Assembly (NCBI GenBank): GCA_934630385.1
Contig: CAKTWE010000030.1
Location: 1 to 20,592, forward strand
DNA: 20,592 bases
Direction of reading: 5' to 3'
Source of the DNA: an uncultured Collinsella sp.
Lineage (GTDB): Bacteria > Actinomycetota > Coriobacteriia > Coriobacteriales > Coriobacteriaceae
Shown here piece by piece: positions 8,639 to 17,091 of this stretch. The stretch's first letter is position 1; every line of letters starts with the position of its first letter. Under the pieces are notes generated by a model. It saw only the letters and a list, made by a program, of their open reading frames with translations. It searched no databases and was not told the origin of the DNA. The translations under genes were made by a program, and so were the position numbers.

Positions 8639-8726
8639 AAGGAGTCTCCACAACTGGGACACATGGCCCATTTTCACCTACTCATTGGGGACGTACTTAA
8701 ATGAGTGACAGTTGGAGATGCTCCTT
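8639..8726. repeat. 88-bp nested hairpin element with GGGGAC in the inner loop
   Basis: Imperfect inverted arms pair AAGGAG with CTCCTT, TCTCC with GGAGA, and AACTG with CAGTT. Inside them lies a second hairpin at 8680-8706, ACTCATT paired with AATGAGT around GGGGACGTACTTA. The inner hairpin is near-identical to one at 18371-18399. The element occupies the 335-base gap (8558-8892) between the divergent DUF4428 and LuxR genes. The rest of that gap shows only a weak possible promoter: TTGCAA near 8806 and GATATT 18 bases on. Confidence 0.65.
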
Positions 8727-8892
8727 GCCGAGCTAGAGGTTGCGCGTGCCCCCTCTGGGCCATGCGACTCAAAATCGCGGCGTGATGTGGACGACTGGGG
8801 TCGAATTTGCAACATTTCGAACTTGGCTTCGATATTGAGATTGGTTCTTTATTAAAATGGTGTTCCGGACAACAAAGCGGGTGGGGGTTACC

Positions 8893-10437
8893 ATGAGGGA
8901 CCTGGGAGACACAACCGCATATTTGCGCCGGGGCATGCGGGAGATTCTGTGCCTGGCGCTGTTCTTCTTCACGTTTTTGGCGTGCGAGTATCTCTTTGAT
9001 GTGCGCATAGCCGAGTTCGTGCCATCGAGTGAGGTCGTCATCTACGAGAGCATCGTTGTCGGCGCGAGCGTGATTGGCTTTTTCGTGCGCCCATTTCTGT
9101 ACTATCGCCATCCCCAGGCGATCGATGCGACGAGCGATATTACAGGCGTGCTGTTGGTATCGGCGTTGCTGCTGATGATTATGGCAGTGCGGTTTGAGGT
9201 GGTAATTGCCGGCGGCCTGGTGGCGTGCTGCGCCCTGGGCTATTGCGGATCGACCGCCCATGCCAATCTTGCGCGGCGTTTTGCGCAGACGCCCTGCCTG
9301 GCGCGTGCCGTGGCGGTTTCCTATGCTGCGGGCATTTTGGTGCAGGTGCTCAACCATATGGTGATGCCTGCGGGCATTCCCCAGCAGTCTGTTCTCATTG
9401 CCTGCGCGATTGCGCTGGTGGGGCTGCTTCACGGTGCCCGCCGCGCTAAATTGCGTGATGAGCCTGCGCTCGAGTTCGAGGTCGAGATTGCCGAGCTATC
9501 GGTCGATGCGTCGGAGCGTGGCGCCAGGTGGCACGATGACCCCGAGGCAAAGGCGGCCTTTCAGGGTGCCGTGGTGCGTCTGACGGTGGCGACCGCTTGC
9601 CTCACCGGCGTGTTCGCAGCCCTCAATGCCGGCCTTACGACCTCGCATGCCGCTGGCGCTATCGATCTGGGCGACTGGCCGCGCTTGTTGCTGGTTGTGA
9701 GCGCCCTTGCCGCCGGCGTCCTGTATGACCTGCGTGGGCGTTCGTATATGAATATCATCATGACGTGCGCCGCCATGCTGTCCACGCTCTCGTTCTTTGT
9801 GCTTATCACCGATGGCAACGGTGGCAACACGCTTGTCGCCACGATTATCTTTTACCTTGGCACGGGCTTTTTCGTGGTGTTCTTCACCGCGAAGTTCGCC
9901 GCGATTTCGATGTATGCCCGCTGGGCGTATCTGTGGCCGTGCATAGGCCGTGTTATCAACAATGTTTGCTCGATACTCGTGACGGCTCCGGCGGTGGCGA
10001 TTATCTCGAGTCAAAACGTGCTGGCGGCAGTGAGCGTCGTGCTCGTGCTGTTTGTCGGCATCGCGATTTCGCTGTTAGGACAGTTTGGACAAGACGGTGA
10101 GGGCGAGGCGACGCACGGCGGGCTGGCGCTTGCCACCGACGATCTTGGCGTGAGCTGTGAGCCCGGCCAGGCCGACACGGTGCCCCTGGAGGCGCCGGAG
10201 CTTTCGTTTGACGATCGGCTCGATGGCTTCGTTGCCGCCTTTGGGCTCACCAAGCGCGAGCGCGATGTTCTGGAGGCACTGGTCGTTTCGGACGACAGCG
10301 TGCAGGACGTGGCAGCGGCACTCTTCCTTTCGCGCTCCACGCTCTATCGCCACATCGCTTCGATCAACAAAAAGACCGGTGCCTCCTCGCGCGTAGCCCT
10401 CATCAACTTCTTCTGGTCCTGGACACCCCAAGACTAG
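8893..10437 (+). CDS. Membrane-bound LuxR-family regulator with about 12 helices
   Basis: 514 residues from the ATG at 8893 (GTGGGGG upstream); an in-frame ATG at 8857 would add 12 residues but has no ribosome site. About twelve hydrophobic helices fill residues 15-400, split by a charged loop near 185-225, in a transporter-like 6+6 pattern. The last 70 residues (445-508) are a LuxR-type helix-turn-helix: GLTKRERDVLEALVVSDDS, then VQDVAAALFLSRSTLYRHIA. This layout is abundant in Coriobacteriia such as Eggerthella, Slackia and Collinsella, where such proteins often sit beside the genes they control. It may act as a one-component membrane sensor. The ligand is unknown. It is monocistronic, with a terminator three bases past its stop. 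Confidence 0.88.
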   Translation: MRDLGDTTAYLRRGMREILCLALFFFTFLACEYLFDVRIAEFVPSSEVVIYESIVVGASVIGFFVRPFLYYRHPQAIDATSDITGVLLVSALLLMIMAVRFEVVIAGGLVACCALGYCGSTAHANLARRFAQTPCLARAVAVSYAAGILVQVLNHMVMPAGIPQQSVLIACAIALVGLLHGARRAKLRDEPALEFEVEIAELSVDASERGARWHDDPEAKAAFQGAVVRLTVATACLTGVFAALNAGLTTSHAAGAIDLGDWPRLLLVVSALAAGVLYDLRGRSYMNIIMTCAAMLSTLSFFVLITDGNGGNTLVATIIFYLGTGFFVVFFTAKFAAISMYARWAYLWPCIGRVINNVCSILVTAPAVAIISSQNVLAAVSVVLVLFVGIAISLLGQFGQDGEGEATHGGLALATDDLGVSCEPGQADTVPLEAPELSFDDRLDGFVAAFGLTKRERDVLEALVVSDDSVQDVAAALFLSRSTLYRHIASINKKTGASSRVALINFFWSWTPQD

Positions 10438-10439
10438 CT

Positions 10440-10480
10440 AACCACCACAAAGGGGACAGGCATCTTTGTGGTGGTTTTTT
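10440..10480 (+). terminator. Intrinsic terminator made from the CCACCACAAAG repeat
   Basis: ACCACCACAAAG pairs with CTTTGTGGTGGT around an 11-base loop (GGGACAGGCAT), followed by five more T residues. It lies three bases after the LuxR regulator stop. The same stem recurs at 14176-14209 and, modified, at 17095-17131. Confidence 0.9.
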
Positions 10481-10582
10481 ACCTGCAAAAATATGAATAT
10501 GAGACATTTGTCACCTGCCGTTTTGGTGCTCAAAGGCATATGAATGTGATGCTGAGCAGAGCAGAACGGAGGGGGTGCACCT

Positions 10583-11032
10583 ATGGCGTCTCGGGGTTGC
10601 GCGTCTAATAAAACTGCGGGCGCGCTTATCGCCGTGGTGGTCTTTGCCGCGGCGGTGACAATCATGCGAGTTTACGTTGCCGGCGACCATGGCGCTCAAG
10701 GAAAGACTGCCGCGCAAGTGTCGCTCAACGATTGCGCTGCCGTTCCGGTGGCGGTCAAGCTTATCGAGGACGGGGAGGCGCGGACGGTCTATGAGACCGA
10801 CGATGCTGAACTGGTCGCATCGACTTTTGCCGCGCTCGATGGCTGCACCGTGGGGGATGCGGTGGATGAGCGGATGAGCGATGCCGGTCGAACGCTCGTC
10901 TTTGTCTATACGGATGGCTCGGAGCAATCGGTAGAACTTGAGGGCAAAAACATCGTGCTCGATAAGACGGCGTACCGACTTAACGGTGCCGATGAGTTAT
11001 GGCGGCAGCTTGCCGCGATCAAAAACAGCTAA
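10583..11032 (+). CDS. Small single-pass membrane protein of unknown function
   Basis: 149 residues from the ATG at 10583, preceded by GGAGGGGG. One membrane helix or uncleaved signal lies at about residues 12-32 (AGALIAVVVFAAAVTIM). The rest is a small extracytoplasmic domain with two cysteines (DCAAVPVAV, DGCTVGDAV) and a VFVYTDGSEQSVEL strand pair. I do not recognise a family with confidence. It opens an operon-like run in which the next gene begins about 20 bases later. That context suggests an envelope role, but nothing more can be said. Confidence 0.8.
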   Translation: MASRGCASNKTAGALIAVVVFAAAVTIMRVYVAGDHGAQGKTAAQVSLNDCAAVPVAVKLIEDGEARTVYETDDAELVASTFAALDGCTVGDAVDERMSDAGRTLVFVYTDGSEQSVELEGKNIVLDKTAYRLNGADELWRQLAAIKNS

Positions 11033-11052
11033 CGAAATTGGGGATGTACGGG

Positions 11053-12615
11053 ATGAGTGACTTGAGATTCTGCCCGGCGTGTGGGGCGCAGCTGCCTCGG
11101 GTCGCCGGCGTGCCGGTGCGATTTTGCCCGGGGTGCGGCGTCCGACTTGAGGGCGTTGCATGCGGCTCGGATGCCACGGGGTCTGTGAATGACGCTGCTG
11201 CCGATGATGGCGCGAGCGAAGGCCGCGAGCCGGGCGTGGCTGTGCTGACCGATGTGCCGACGCAGAGTGCCAAGGCCGCGTCACCGTCTGGCGACACAAC
11301 CTCGGCGGACGCTTCTCGCGCAGGTGAGCTTGAGCTTCATGCCGCATGCGATACCTCTGGCGGCCAGGCACTCGCGCAGGTGGCGCTGCCGCGGGGCTGG
11401 CATATCGAAGAGGCGCATCTTGAGCGCAGCGGCAGTTTCGACTGCCCGATTTCGGTTGGCGTGACGGCGGCGGGTCCGATGGGTGAGCGGGTTATGTACC
11501 GCTCCGAGCTCTGCTACGTGGATGCGGGCGCCGTTGCCAAGCGTATCCCCACGCAAACCGAACGCAAGGTGTTTGTGCACGTGGAGGCAGCTTGCGACGA
11601 GCTGGCTCAGGCCTGTGCAGCACGGCTGGGCGCGCGGGCAGAGGTTGTTGCCGAGCAACCGTACCCATCGAGCGCGGCGCTCGATATCGAGCGCGAGCGT
11701 GCCCGCGTAAAGCGCGAGGCGGCAAACGACTTTGCGATTCAGGGCTTTTCGATGGAGCCGAGCAATGTGATCTATGAGTGCCGCATGCGTCGATATCGGC
11801 TCACGGGCGCTCCGGTGCCCACCGAGTTCGCGGTGGCGGCCAAAGTCGAGGGCTATATGTTTTCAATCGGCGGCGTCGCGGGTTCTTTGGGCAAAGGTGT
11901 TGCCGCTGGGGCCGAGGCGCTGCTGGGCGCGGGCCTTTCGAGTGGGCTGATCGGCGGTGTTTTGGGCAAGCGCCTGCGCGAGCGCCAGGCGGCGGCGGCG
12001 GCGGGACAGGGCGTCGCGCAAGAACAGTCCACGGGTCGAGGCGGTTGCCCGGACGGAGCGTCGTTCGAGCTGGGCGCGGCCGACCTGCTGCAGTGGCGTA
12101 TCAGGGACAGCTTCTGTTTGGTTGCGCCAGAAGGTCGCCTGGACGAGGCGGCCTCCACGGCGCTTGCATCAATGGCGTCGACTCTGCGGCTCAATCCGGC
12201 GATTGCACGCGAAGCGTCAGCTCAAAAGCAACAGATGGTGCTTGAGCAGCGCCAACGCACGCAGATGAACATTGCCCAGCAGCAACAGCAGTTTGCAGCC
12301 TGGCAACAGATGCATGCCTCGCAACAGGCGGCGTTCGACAGCTACCAGCAGGCGTGGTTCGATCGCAGCGACCGTCAGCACGCCGCGAATATGGCTGCCA
12401 GCGCCGCCAATTTTTCCAGCGCGGGCGTGGGGACGGGCGCTGCCTCGTATTCCGATGCCATTCGCGGGGTCAACCATTACGTCAGACCCGACGGCACCGA
12501 TGTCGAGGTCTCGGTGATGGCCGACCAGGCCTGGGTCAACGGTTCGGGCGATGTGATCGGTACACGCGATGGCTTTGAACCCGGTTTTGGCTGGACGGAG
12601 CTGCCTCGTCAATAG
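11053..12615 (+). CDS. Zinc-ribbon protein with Gln-rich helical region
   Basis: 520 residues from the ATG at 11053; an ATG at 11044 is possible, but GGGG at 11040-11043 is better spaced for 11053. A zinc ribbon opens the protein (FCPACGAQ, then FCPGCGVRLEG; Cys7, 10, 25, 28). A low-complexity linker runs from about 35 to 90. A soluble domain follows to about 285, with RKVFVHVEAACDELAQACAA. A Gly/Ala-rich hydrophobic stretch (SIGGVAGSLGKGVAAGAEAL) could insert in or lie on a membrane. A Gln-rich helical region lies near 405-450 (MNIAQQQQQFAAWQQMHASQ). The last 50 residues (VRPDGTDVEVSVMADQAWVN) form a small beta-rich tail. The function is unknown. It sits between a membrane protein gene and two lipoprotein genes. 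Confidence 0.85.
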   Translation: MSDLRFCPACGAQLPRVAGVPVRFCPGCGVRLEGVACGSDATGSVNDAAADDGASEGREPGVAVLTDVPTQSAKAASPSGDTTSADASRAGELELHAACDTSGGQALAQVALPRGWHIEEAHLERSGSFDCPISVGVTAAGPMGERVMYRSELCYVDAGAVAKRIPTQTERKVFVHVEAACDELAQACAARLGARAEVVAEQPYPSSAALDIERERARVKREAANDFAIQGFSMEPSNVIYECRMRRYRLTGAPVPTEFAVAAKVEGYMFSIGGVAGSLGKGVAAGAEALLGAGLSSGLIGGVLGKRLRERQAAAAAGQGVAQEQSTGRGGCPDGASFELGAADLLQWRIRDSFCLVAPEGRLDEAASTALASMASTLRLNPAIAREASAQKQQMVLEQRQRTQMNIAQQQQQFAAWQQMHASQQAAFDSYQQAWFDRSDRQHAANMAASAANFSSAGVGTGAASYSDAIRGVNHYVRPDGTDVEVSVMADQAWVNGSGDVIGTRDGFEPGFGWTELPRQ

Positions 12616-12691
12616 CGTGGGGCGGCTTATGTGCGAATCGATGCCGGGTGTGTTTCTCGGCATTGTGATAGAGAACGGGAAAGGAACAACG

Positions 12692-13447
12692 ATGAGGGAG
12701 ACGGTACTTTCGCGCACGGCATTTGTCGCGGCGGCGGGAACGGCGCTGCTGACGCTTGTGGGGTGCGGCGGACAGCGGACGCAGGATGCGACGGGTTTTA
12801 ACGACGACCGCCCGGTAAAGGACAAGATGGACGCGGGTGCGACGTCGGGCGATTCCGGCGACGCGGACAGCGGCTCGGGCGCGGACAGCGGCTCGGCGGA
12901 TGCGTTCGATACGTGGTCGGATGATTGCTGGGATGCGCACCGCAACATCAGCATCTCGGCACTCCTCGAGCTTAAGGGCTGGCAGTTGCAGGAGTTTGCC
13001 TCGCAGCAGGGCTATACCTGGCAAGACGCGCTCGAGATGTACGAGGACGAGGCGGGACACGTGCTCAGCGTCTGCAATATCAGCAAGGACGGCGCGACCG
13101 AATGGCTCGGCGAGGACGAAATCGGAAAGCTCGACAAGGGCGGCACCGGAAGCACCGTGATGTTCACGCTGCAACTTTCGGGCTATTCGAGCTGCGAGGA
13201 TGTTATCGCGGGCTTTTCCGTGCCGGTCGAGGACCGGGCGCAGATTACTTCGGGCTCATGGATCGCGTGCGTATACGGTTCCAACATGGCGCGGCACGTT
13301 GCCATGGCGAGCCCGATGGAAAACGGTGACTACCGCTTGGATCTCATTACCGAGGAGGCTATCAAGACCGGTAGGTTTACCCAGGGCGGCGGTGCTCCGA
13401 CGATAGACGAATTTTGGCAGGAAAAGACTGGACGCGCGCTCGGCTAG
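12692..13447 (+). CDS. Putative lipoprotein, first of a tandem paralogous pair
   Basis: 251 residues from the ATG at 12692, with AAAGGAAC upstream. The signal peptide ends in TLVGC (Cys25). Its SRTAFVAAAG start resembles a twin-arginine motif with only one arginine, so Sec export is more likely. A Ser/Asp/Gly-rich linker (about 55-75) precedes a domain that aligns with the next gene: NISISALLELKGWQLQEFAS against NVTVYAAINLDGADLVRLLK, then YTWQ against YEWQ. The C-terminal IKTGRF ... TIDEFWQE matches FIHTGY ... DIDELWSR. The pair probably arose by tandem duplication. The protein would be anchored outside the cell membrane. The ligand or partner is unknown. Confidence 0.85.
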   Translation: MRETVLSRTAFVAAAGTALLTLVGCGGQRTQDATGFNDDRPVKDKMDAGATSGDSGDADSGSGADSGSADAFDTWSDDCWDAHRNISISALLELKGWQLQEFASQQGYTWQDALEMYEDEAGHVLSVCNISKDGATEWLGEDEIGKLDKGGTGSTVMFTLQLSGYSSCEDVIAGFSVPVEDRAQITSGSWIACVYGSNMARHVAMASPMENGDYRLDLITEEAIKTGRFTQGGGAPTIDEFWQEKTGRALG

Positions 13448-13482
13448 GTGCGACGTGGCCAATACCATAGCGAGGAACGAAC

Positions 13483-14169
13483 ATGATGAATGAAGTGACG
13501 ATGAACCGTGCGGCCTTTGTGGCAGGCGCGGGTGCGCTGGCTTGTACGCTGGCTGGCTGCTCGGGCGGATTGGGCGGCGCGGGCGGTGCCAAGAAGGCGA
13601 CCACGGCGGACGCCGCCTGTGTAGACGACAACGCCAACGTGACGGTCTATGCTGCGATCAACTTGGACGGTGCCGACCTAGTGCGCCTGCTCAAGCATCA
13701 AAACTATGAGTGGCAAGGCGAGAGCGTGGGCTACGGTGCCGCCGATGACGCGGGACTTTTCGCTTTTACCTTTTCTAAGATTTCGGATGACGTGGACGAA
13801 CTTGCGAACAGCGCGATACCGCTTTCGGAGCCCGAGTACGAGGAGCTTGAGCCGGGCGGCGGAGACGATAGCGTGGCGATTTTGCTCTCGGTGGGCGGCT
13901 ATACGACGGGCGATCGTGCGCTCACCGGCGCAATCGGCGATGCGTCGATAGTGCAGGAGAAGTGCACAATCGACGATTCCGTGTATTGGCTGGTCAAGGC
14001 GCTCGACGGCAGCCGTTACGTGATTTCGGCCTATGACACCGAAGATGATGGCGACAGCGCGCATGACATCTATATCTATAGTGAGTCTTTTATTCACACC
14101 GGTTATCTGAGCGGCGGCGACCAAATCGATATTGACGAACTCTGGAGCCGCCTGACCAATGCCTCGTAG
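13483..14169 (+). CDS. Putative lipoprotein, second of a tandem paralogous pair
   Basis: 228 residues from the ATG at 13483 (GAGGA six bases upstream); ATGs at 13486 and 13501 are possible. The signal peptide ends in CTLAGC (Cys26) and, like its neighbour, starts with an NRAAFVAGAG segment. A Gly-rich linker precedes the domain shared with the upstream lipoprotein. The region between the conserved ends has diverged strongly and is very acidic (SEPEYEELEPGGGDD). It lies 35 bases after the previous gene and is the last gene of the operon; a strong hairpin terminator begins seven bases later. Confidence 0.85.
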   Translation: MMNEVTMNRAAFVAGAGALACTLAGCSGGLGGAGGAKKATTADAACVDDNANVTVYAAINLDGADLVRLLKHQNYEWQGESVGYGAADDAGLFAFTFSKISDDVDELANSAIPLSEPEYEELEPGGGDDSVAILLSVGGYTTGDRALTGAIGDASIVQEKCTIDDSVYWLVKALDGSRYVISAYDTEDDGDSAHDIYIYSESFIHTGYLSGGDQIDIDELWSRLTNAS

Positions 14170-14175
14170 CGCACC

Positions 14176-14209
14176 AAAACCACCACAAAGGGGACTTTGT
14201 GGTGGTTTT
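14176..14209. terminator. Bidirectional terminator made from the CCACCACAAAG repeat
   Basis: A perfect 15-bp stem, AAAACCACCACAAAG with its complement, closes a 4-base loop (GGGA). A-runs and T-runs at both ends make it work in either direction. It sits between the convergent lipoprotein and mgtA genes. The stem sequence is shared with the terminator at 10440-10480. Confidence 0.92.
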
Positions 14210-14243
14210 GCCCTTGGGCTGTCTACTGTGGCGGCTCACCGTG

Positions 14244-17012
14244 CTAAAGCAGCTCACCGTGGCGGGCAATGTAGCGGTGCTTTGCCAGCTGGGTGAGCGC
14301 GATGTAGGCGGTAACGATGCCGATGAGCAGTGCGAAAAAGCTCGCGGGCAGCGTCATGAGACCGAGTGCATCGGCGATGGGGCTTGCCGGCAGCCAGGTG
14401 ACGAGCGCCAGGCCCAGCACGGTGAGGGCGCACAGTGCCGGTGCGGCATGGTCGCGCGGGCTCGGCAGGCGCGGGGAGCGCAGCATGTGGACCACGAGCG
14501 TCTGCGACCACATGGACTCGACAAACCAACCGCTCTGGAAGAGCGCCGTAAAGGTCGCCATGCCTGCGACGTTGCCCGCGACGGCAAGCTCTGCCCAGCT
14601 TGCGCCCACGGCGGCAGGGCACACCACAAAGAAGAGCGCGGCGAAGGTCACAATGTCAAACAGCGAGCTCACAGGGCCCAGCTCGAGCATAAAGCCCTTG
14701 ATGGACGCGGCGTTCCAGGCGCGCGGGCGGGCGGTCCAGGCGTCGTCGACGGTGTCCCACGGCAGCGCGATGCACACGATCTCGTAGACCAGCGACAGCA
14801 GTACCAGCTGCAGGGCGCTCATGGGCAAAAACGGCAAGAACAGGCTCGCGACGGTCACGGACAGCACGTTACCAAAGTTTGAGCTCACCGTGGTCTTGAG
14901 GTACTTGAGCAGGTTGCCGTAGGTGCGGCGGCCTTCGATGATGCCGCGCTCGAGCACGCCCAGGTCCTTCTGGAGCAAGATGATGTCAGCGGATTCCTTG
15001 GCGATGTCGACGGCGGAGTCGACCGAGATGCCGCAGTCGCTCGCACGCATGGCGGCGGCGTCGTTGATGCCGTCGCCCATAAAGCCCACGGTGTGGCCGA
15101 GCAGCTCGCGCATGACGCGCACCAGGCGCGCCTTCTGCAGCGGCGAGAGCTTGGCGAAGAGGTGGGTGTTCTCGGCGCGCTCGGCAAGTTCGGCGTCGTC
15201 GAGCGCATCGATCTCGGAGCCCAGCAAGACGTTGCTCGCGTCGATGCCGATCTGCTCGCAGACGGTGGCGGCGACACGGTCATTGTCGCCGGTCAGGACC
15301 TTAACGGCGACGCCCTTGGCCTCGAGGGTGGCGACGGCGCCCGCGGCACTTGCTTTGGGCGGATCGAGGAAGGCCAAAAAGCCCATCAGCACCATGTCGC
15401 ACTCGTCGGCGATGCCAAACTCGCCCACGCAGCGCGGATTGGTTTTCTGCGCCACGGCAATCACGCGCAGGCCCTCGGCGTTGAGCCCGGCTACCTGCTT
15501 GCGAATCTGGGCGAGCTTATCTTTGGTAAGCGACTGGGCGGCACCATCGACCTCGACAAAGGAGCAGATCTCGAGCATTTCCTCGGCAGCTCCCTTGGTG
15601 ACCATCTGGGTTTTGCCTTGGGCGTCGGCGACAACTACGCTCAGACGACGGCGCGAGAAATCGAAGGGCACCTCGTCGACCTTGGTATAGCGGTCGCGCA
15701 GGCTCTGGCCCAGCATGGAATCGGGTGCGACAGCCGAGGGCGTCACGTCGGCACGGTCGATTACGGCCAGGTCGATAAGGTTTTTGAGGCCGGTCTGGAA
15801 GAAGCTGTTCAAAAACGCATGGCGCAGCACGCGTGCGTCCTCGTTGCCATCGGTGTTGAGGTAGCGCTCGAGCACGATGCGGTCTTCGGTGAGGGTACCG
15901 GTCTTGTCACAGCACAGGACGTCCATGGCACCCAGGTTTTGAATCGCCGGCAGTTCCTTGACGATAACCTGGCGACGGGCGAGGTCCTTGGCGCCCTGCG
16001 ACAGGCTCGTGGTCACGATGACGGGGAGCATCTGCGGCGTAATGCCCACGGCCACGCTCGTGGCGAACAGCAGCGCGTCGATGACGTTGCCCTTGGTGGC
16101 GGCGTTGATGGCAAAGACGGCCGGCGCCATAACGAGCATGAGGCGTATGAGCAACATGGAGACGCTCGAGACGCCGCGGTCAAACGCGCTCTTCTCGCCG
16201 CGCCCGTTGAGCATCTTGGCGATGCTGCCCAGGTAGGTGTCCGAGCCGGTGGCAACGACAAGTGCCATAGCGGTGCCGTTTTGCACGGAGGTGCCGGTAA
16301 AGACGATGTTCTTGCAGGCGGAGAGTGGTAGCGCGGAGCCGTCGGCACCCTCGACGACGGTGATGGCAGCGGTCTTCTCGACGGCCTCGCTCTCGCCGGT
16401 GAGTGCGGACTCGATCACAAACAGATCGCGCGCGGTGATGATGCGGGCGTCGGCCGGCACCATATCGCCGGCAGAGAGGCGGATCACATCGCCGGGGACG
16501 AGCTCATCGAAGGGGATTTCGATGCGCTCGCCGTCGCGCAGGGCGCAGCAGGTGTTGGAGACCAGGTCCTTGAGGGCCTCGGCAGCATTGCCGCTGCGGG
16601 CTTCCTGGATAAACTTCATGCCGCCCGATACCAGCAGCATGATGCCGATGACGATGACCGTGGAGGGGTCGCGCTGCGGCTCGGGCACGGCGAGCACGTC
16701 GATGTAGAGCGAGACCAGTGCGAGCGCGGCGAGGATGCCGGCGAAGGGATCGATGAAGGCGTCGGCGATGCGGCGCGCGAGTGTCTTGGTTGCCGTCTCG
16801 ATGGTGTTGGGGCCGATGGCGCTCAGGCGCTCGGCGGCGTGCTTGGCAGTGAGGCCGTCGGCTGTGGCGTCGAGCAGCACGAGGGCGTCCTCGGCGCTAT
16901 GGGTGGCGGCGAATATGGTGTTCTTGGGCAGGCCGGTGTGAGCGGCAGGGCGCGCCGTGCGGCGGCGCTTGGAGATAGCTTCGAGTACCGTGGCGGTTTT
17001 GAGCATCAGCAT
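14244..17012 (-). CDS. mgtA: Magnesium-translocating P-type ATPase
   Basis: 922 residues from the ATG at 17012, with AAGGAGG six bases upstream; Escherichia coli MgtA is about 900. An N-terminal P-type ATPase domain leads into the first helix pair (about 88-135). The actuator motif is LTGESE at 204-209. The membrane ion site shows VGITPQMLP (322-330), close to the VGLTPEMLP of MgtA. The phosphorylation site is CDKTGTLT with Asp369, preceded by IQNLGAMDVLC, a strong MgtA/MgtB signature. LNSFFQTGLKNLID and MGDGINDAAAMR also match. Six hydrophobic helices close the protein. It imports Mg2+ at the cost of ATP when the ion is scarce. The 5' region holds a leader ORF, hairpins and a promoter, described separately. 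No mgtC or mgtR gene is seen. Confidence 0.95.
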   Translation of the reverse strand: MLMLKTATVLEAISKRRRTARPAAHTGLPKNTIFAATHSAEDALVLLDATADGLTAKHAAERLSAIGPNTIETATKTLARRIADAFIDPFAGILAALALVSLYIDVLAVPEPQRDPSTVIVIGIMLLVSGGMKFIQEARSGNAAEALKDLVSNTCCALRDGERIEIPFDELVPGDVIRLSAGDMVPADARIITARDLFVIESALTGESEAVEKTAAITVVEGADGSALPLSACKNIVFTGTSVQNGTAMALVVATGSDTYLGSIAKMLNGRGEKSAFDRGVSSVSMLLIRLMLVMAPAVFAINAATKGNVIDALLFATSVAVGITPQMLPVIVTTSLSQGAKDLARRQVIVKELPAIQNLGAMDVLCCDKTGTLTEDRIVLERYLNTDGNEDARVLRHAFLNSFFQTGLKNLIDLAVIDRADVTPSAVAPDSMLGQSLRDRYTKVDEVPFDFSRRRLSVVVADAQGKTQMVTKGAAEEMLEICSFVEVDGAAQSLTKDKLAQIRKQVAGLNAEGLRVIAVAQKTNPRCVGEFGIADECDMVLMGFLAFLDPPKASAAGAVATLEAKGVAVKVLTGDNDRVAATVCEQIGIDASNVLLGSEIDALDDAELAERAENTHLFAKLSPLQKARLVRVMRELLGHTVGFMGDGINDAAAMRASDCGISVDSAVDIAKESADIILLQKDLGVLERGIIEGRRTYGNLLKYLKTTVSSNFGNVLSVTVASLFLPFLPMSALQLVLLSLVYEIVCIALPWDTVDDAWTARPRAWNAASIKGFMLELGPVSSLFDIVTFAALFFVVCPAAVGASWAELAVAGNVAGMATFTALFQSGWFVESMWSQTLVVHMLRSPRLPSPRDHAAPALCALTVLGLALVTWLPASPIADALGLMTLPASFFALLIGIVTAYIALTQLAKHRYIARHGELL

Positions 17013-17091
17013 AGGGTCCTCCTTGTTGAAGGGAGTTAGCGTACGTGTCGTATTTGCTTCAAAAAACCTAGATGTCGCTCACGTCAAGCTT

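Noticed and set aside
15093..16331. A 412-codon plus-strand open frame inside mgtA
   Set aside because: It is the antisense shadow of a gene with clear P-type ATPase motifs. Its translation is low-complexity (Gly, Ala, His, Asp rich) and shows no family motif.
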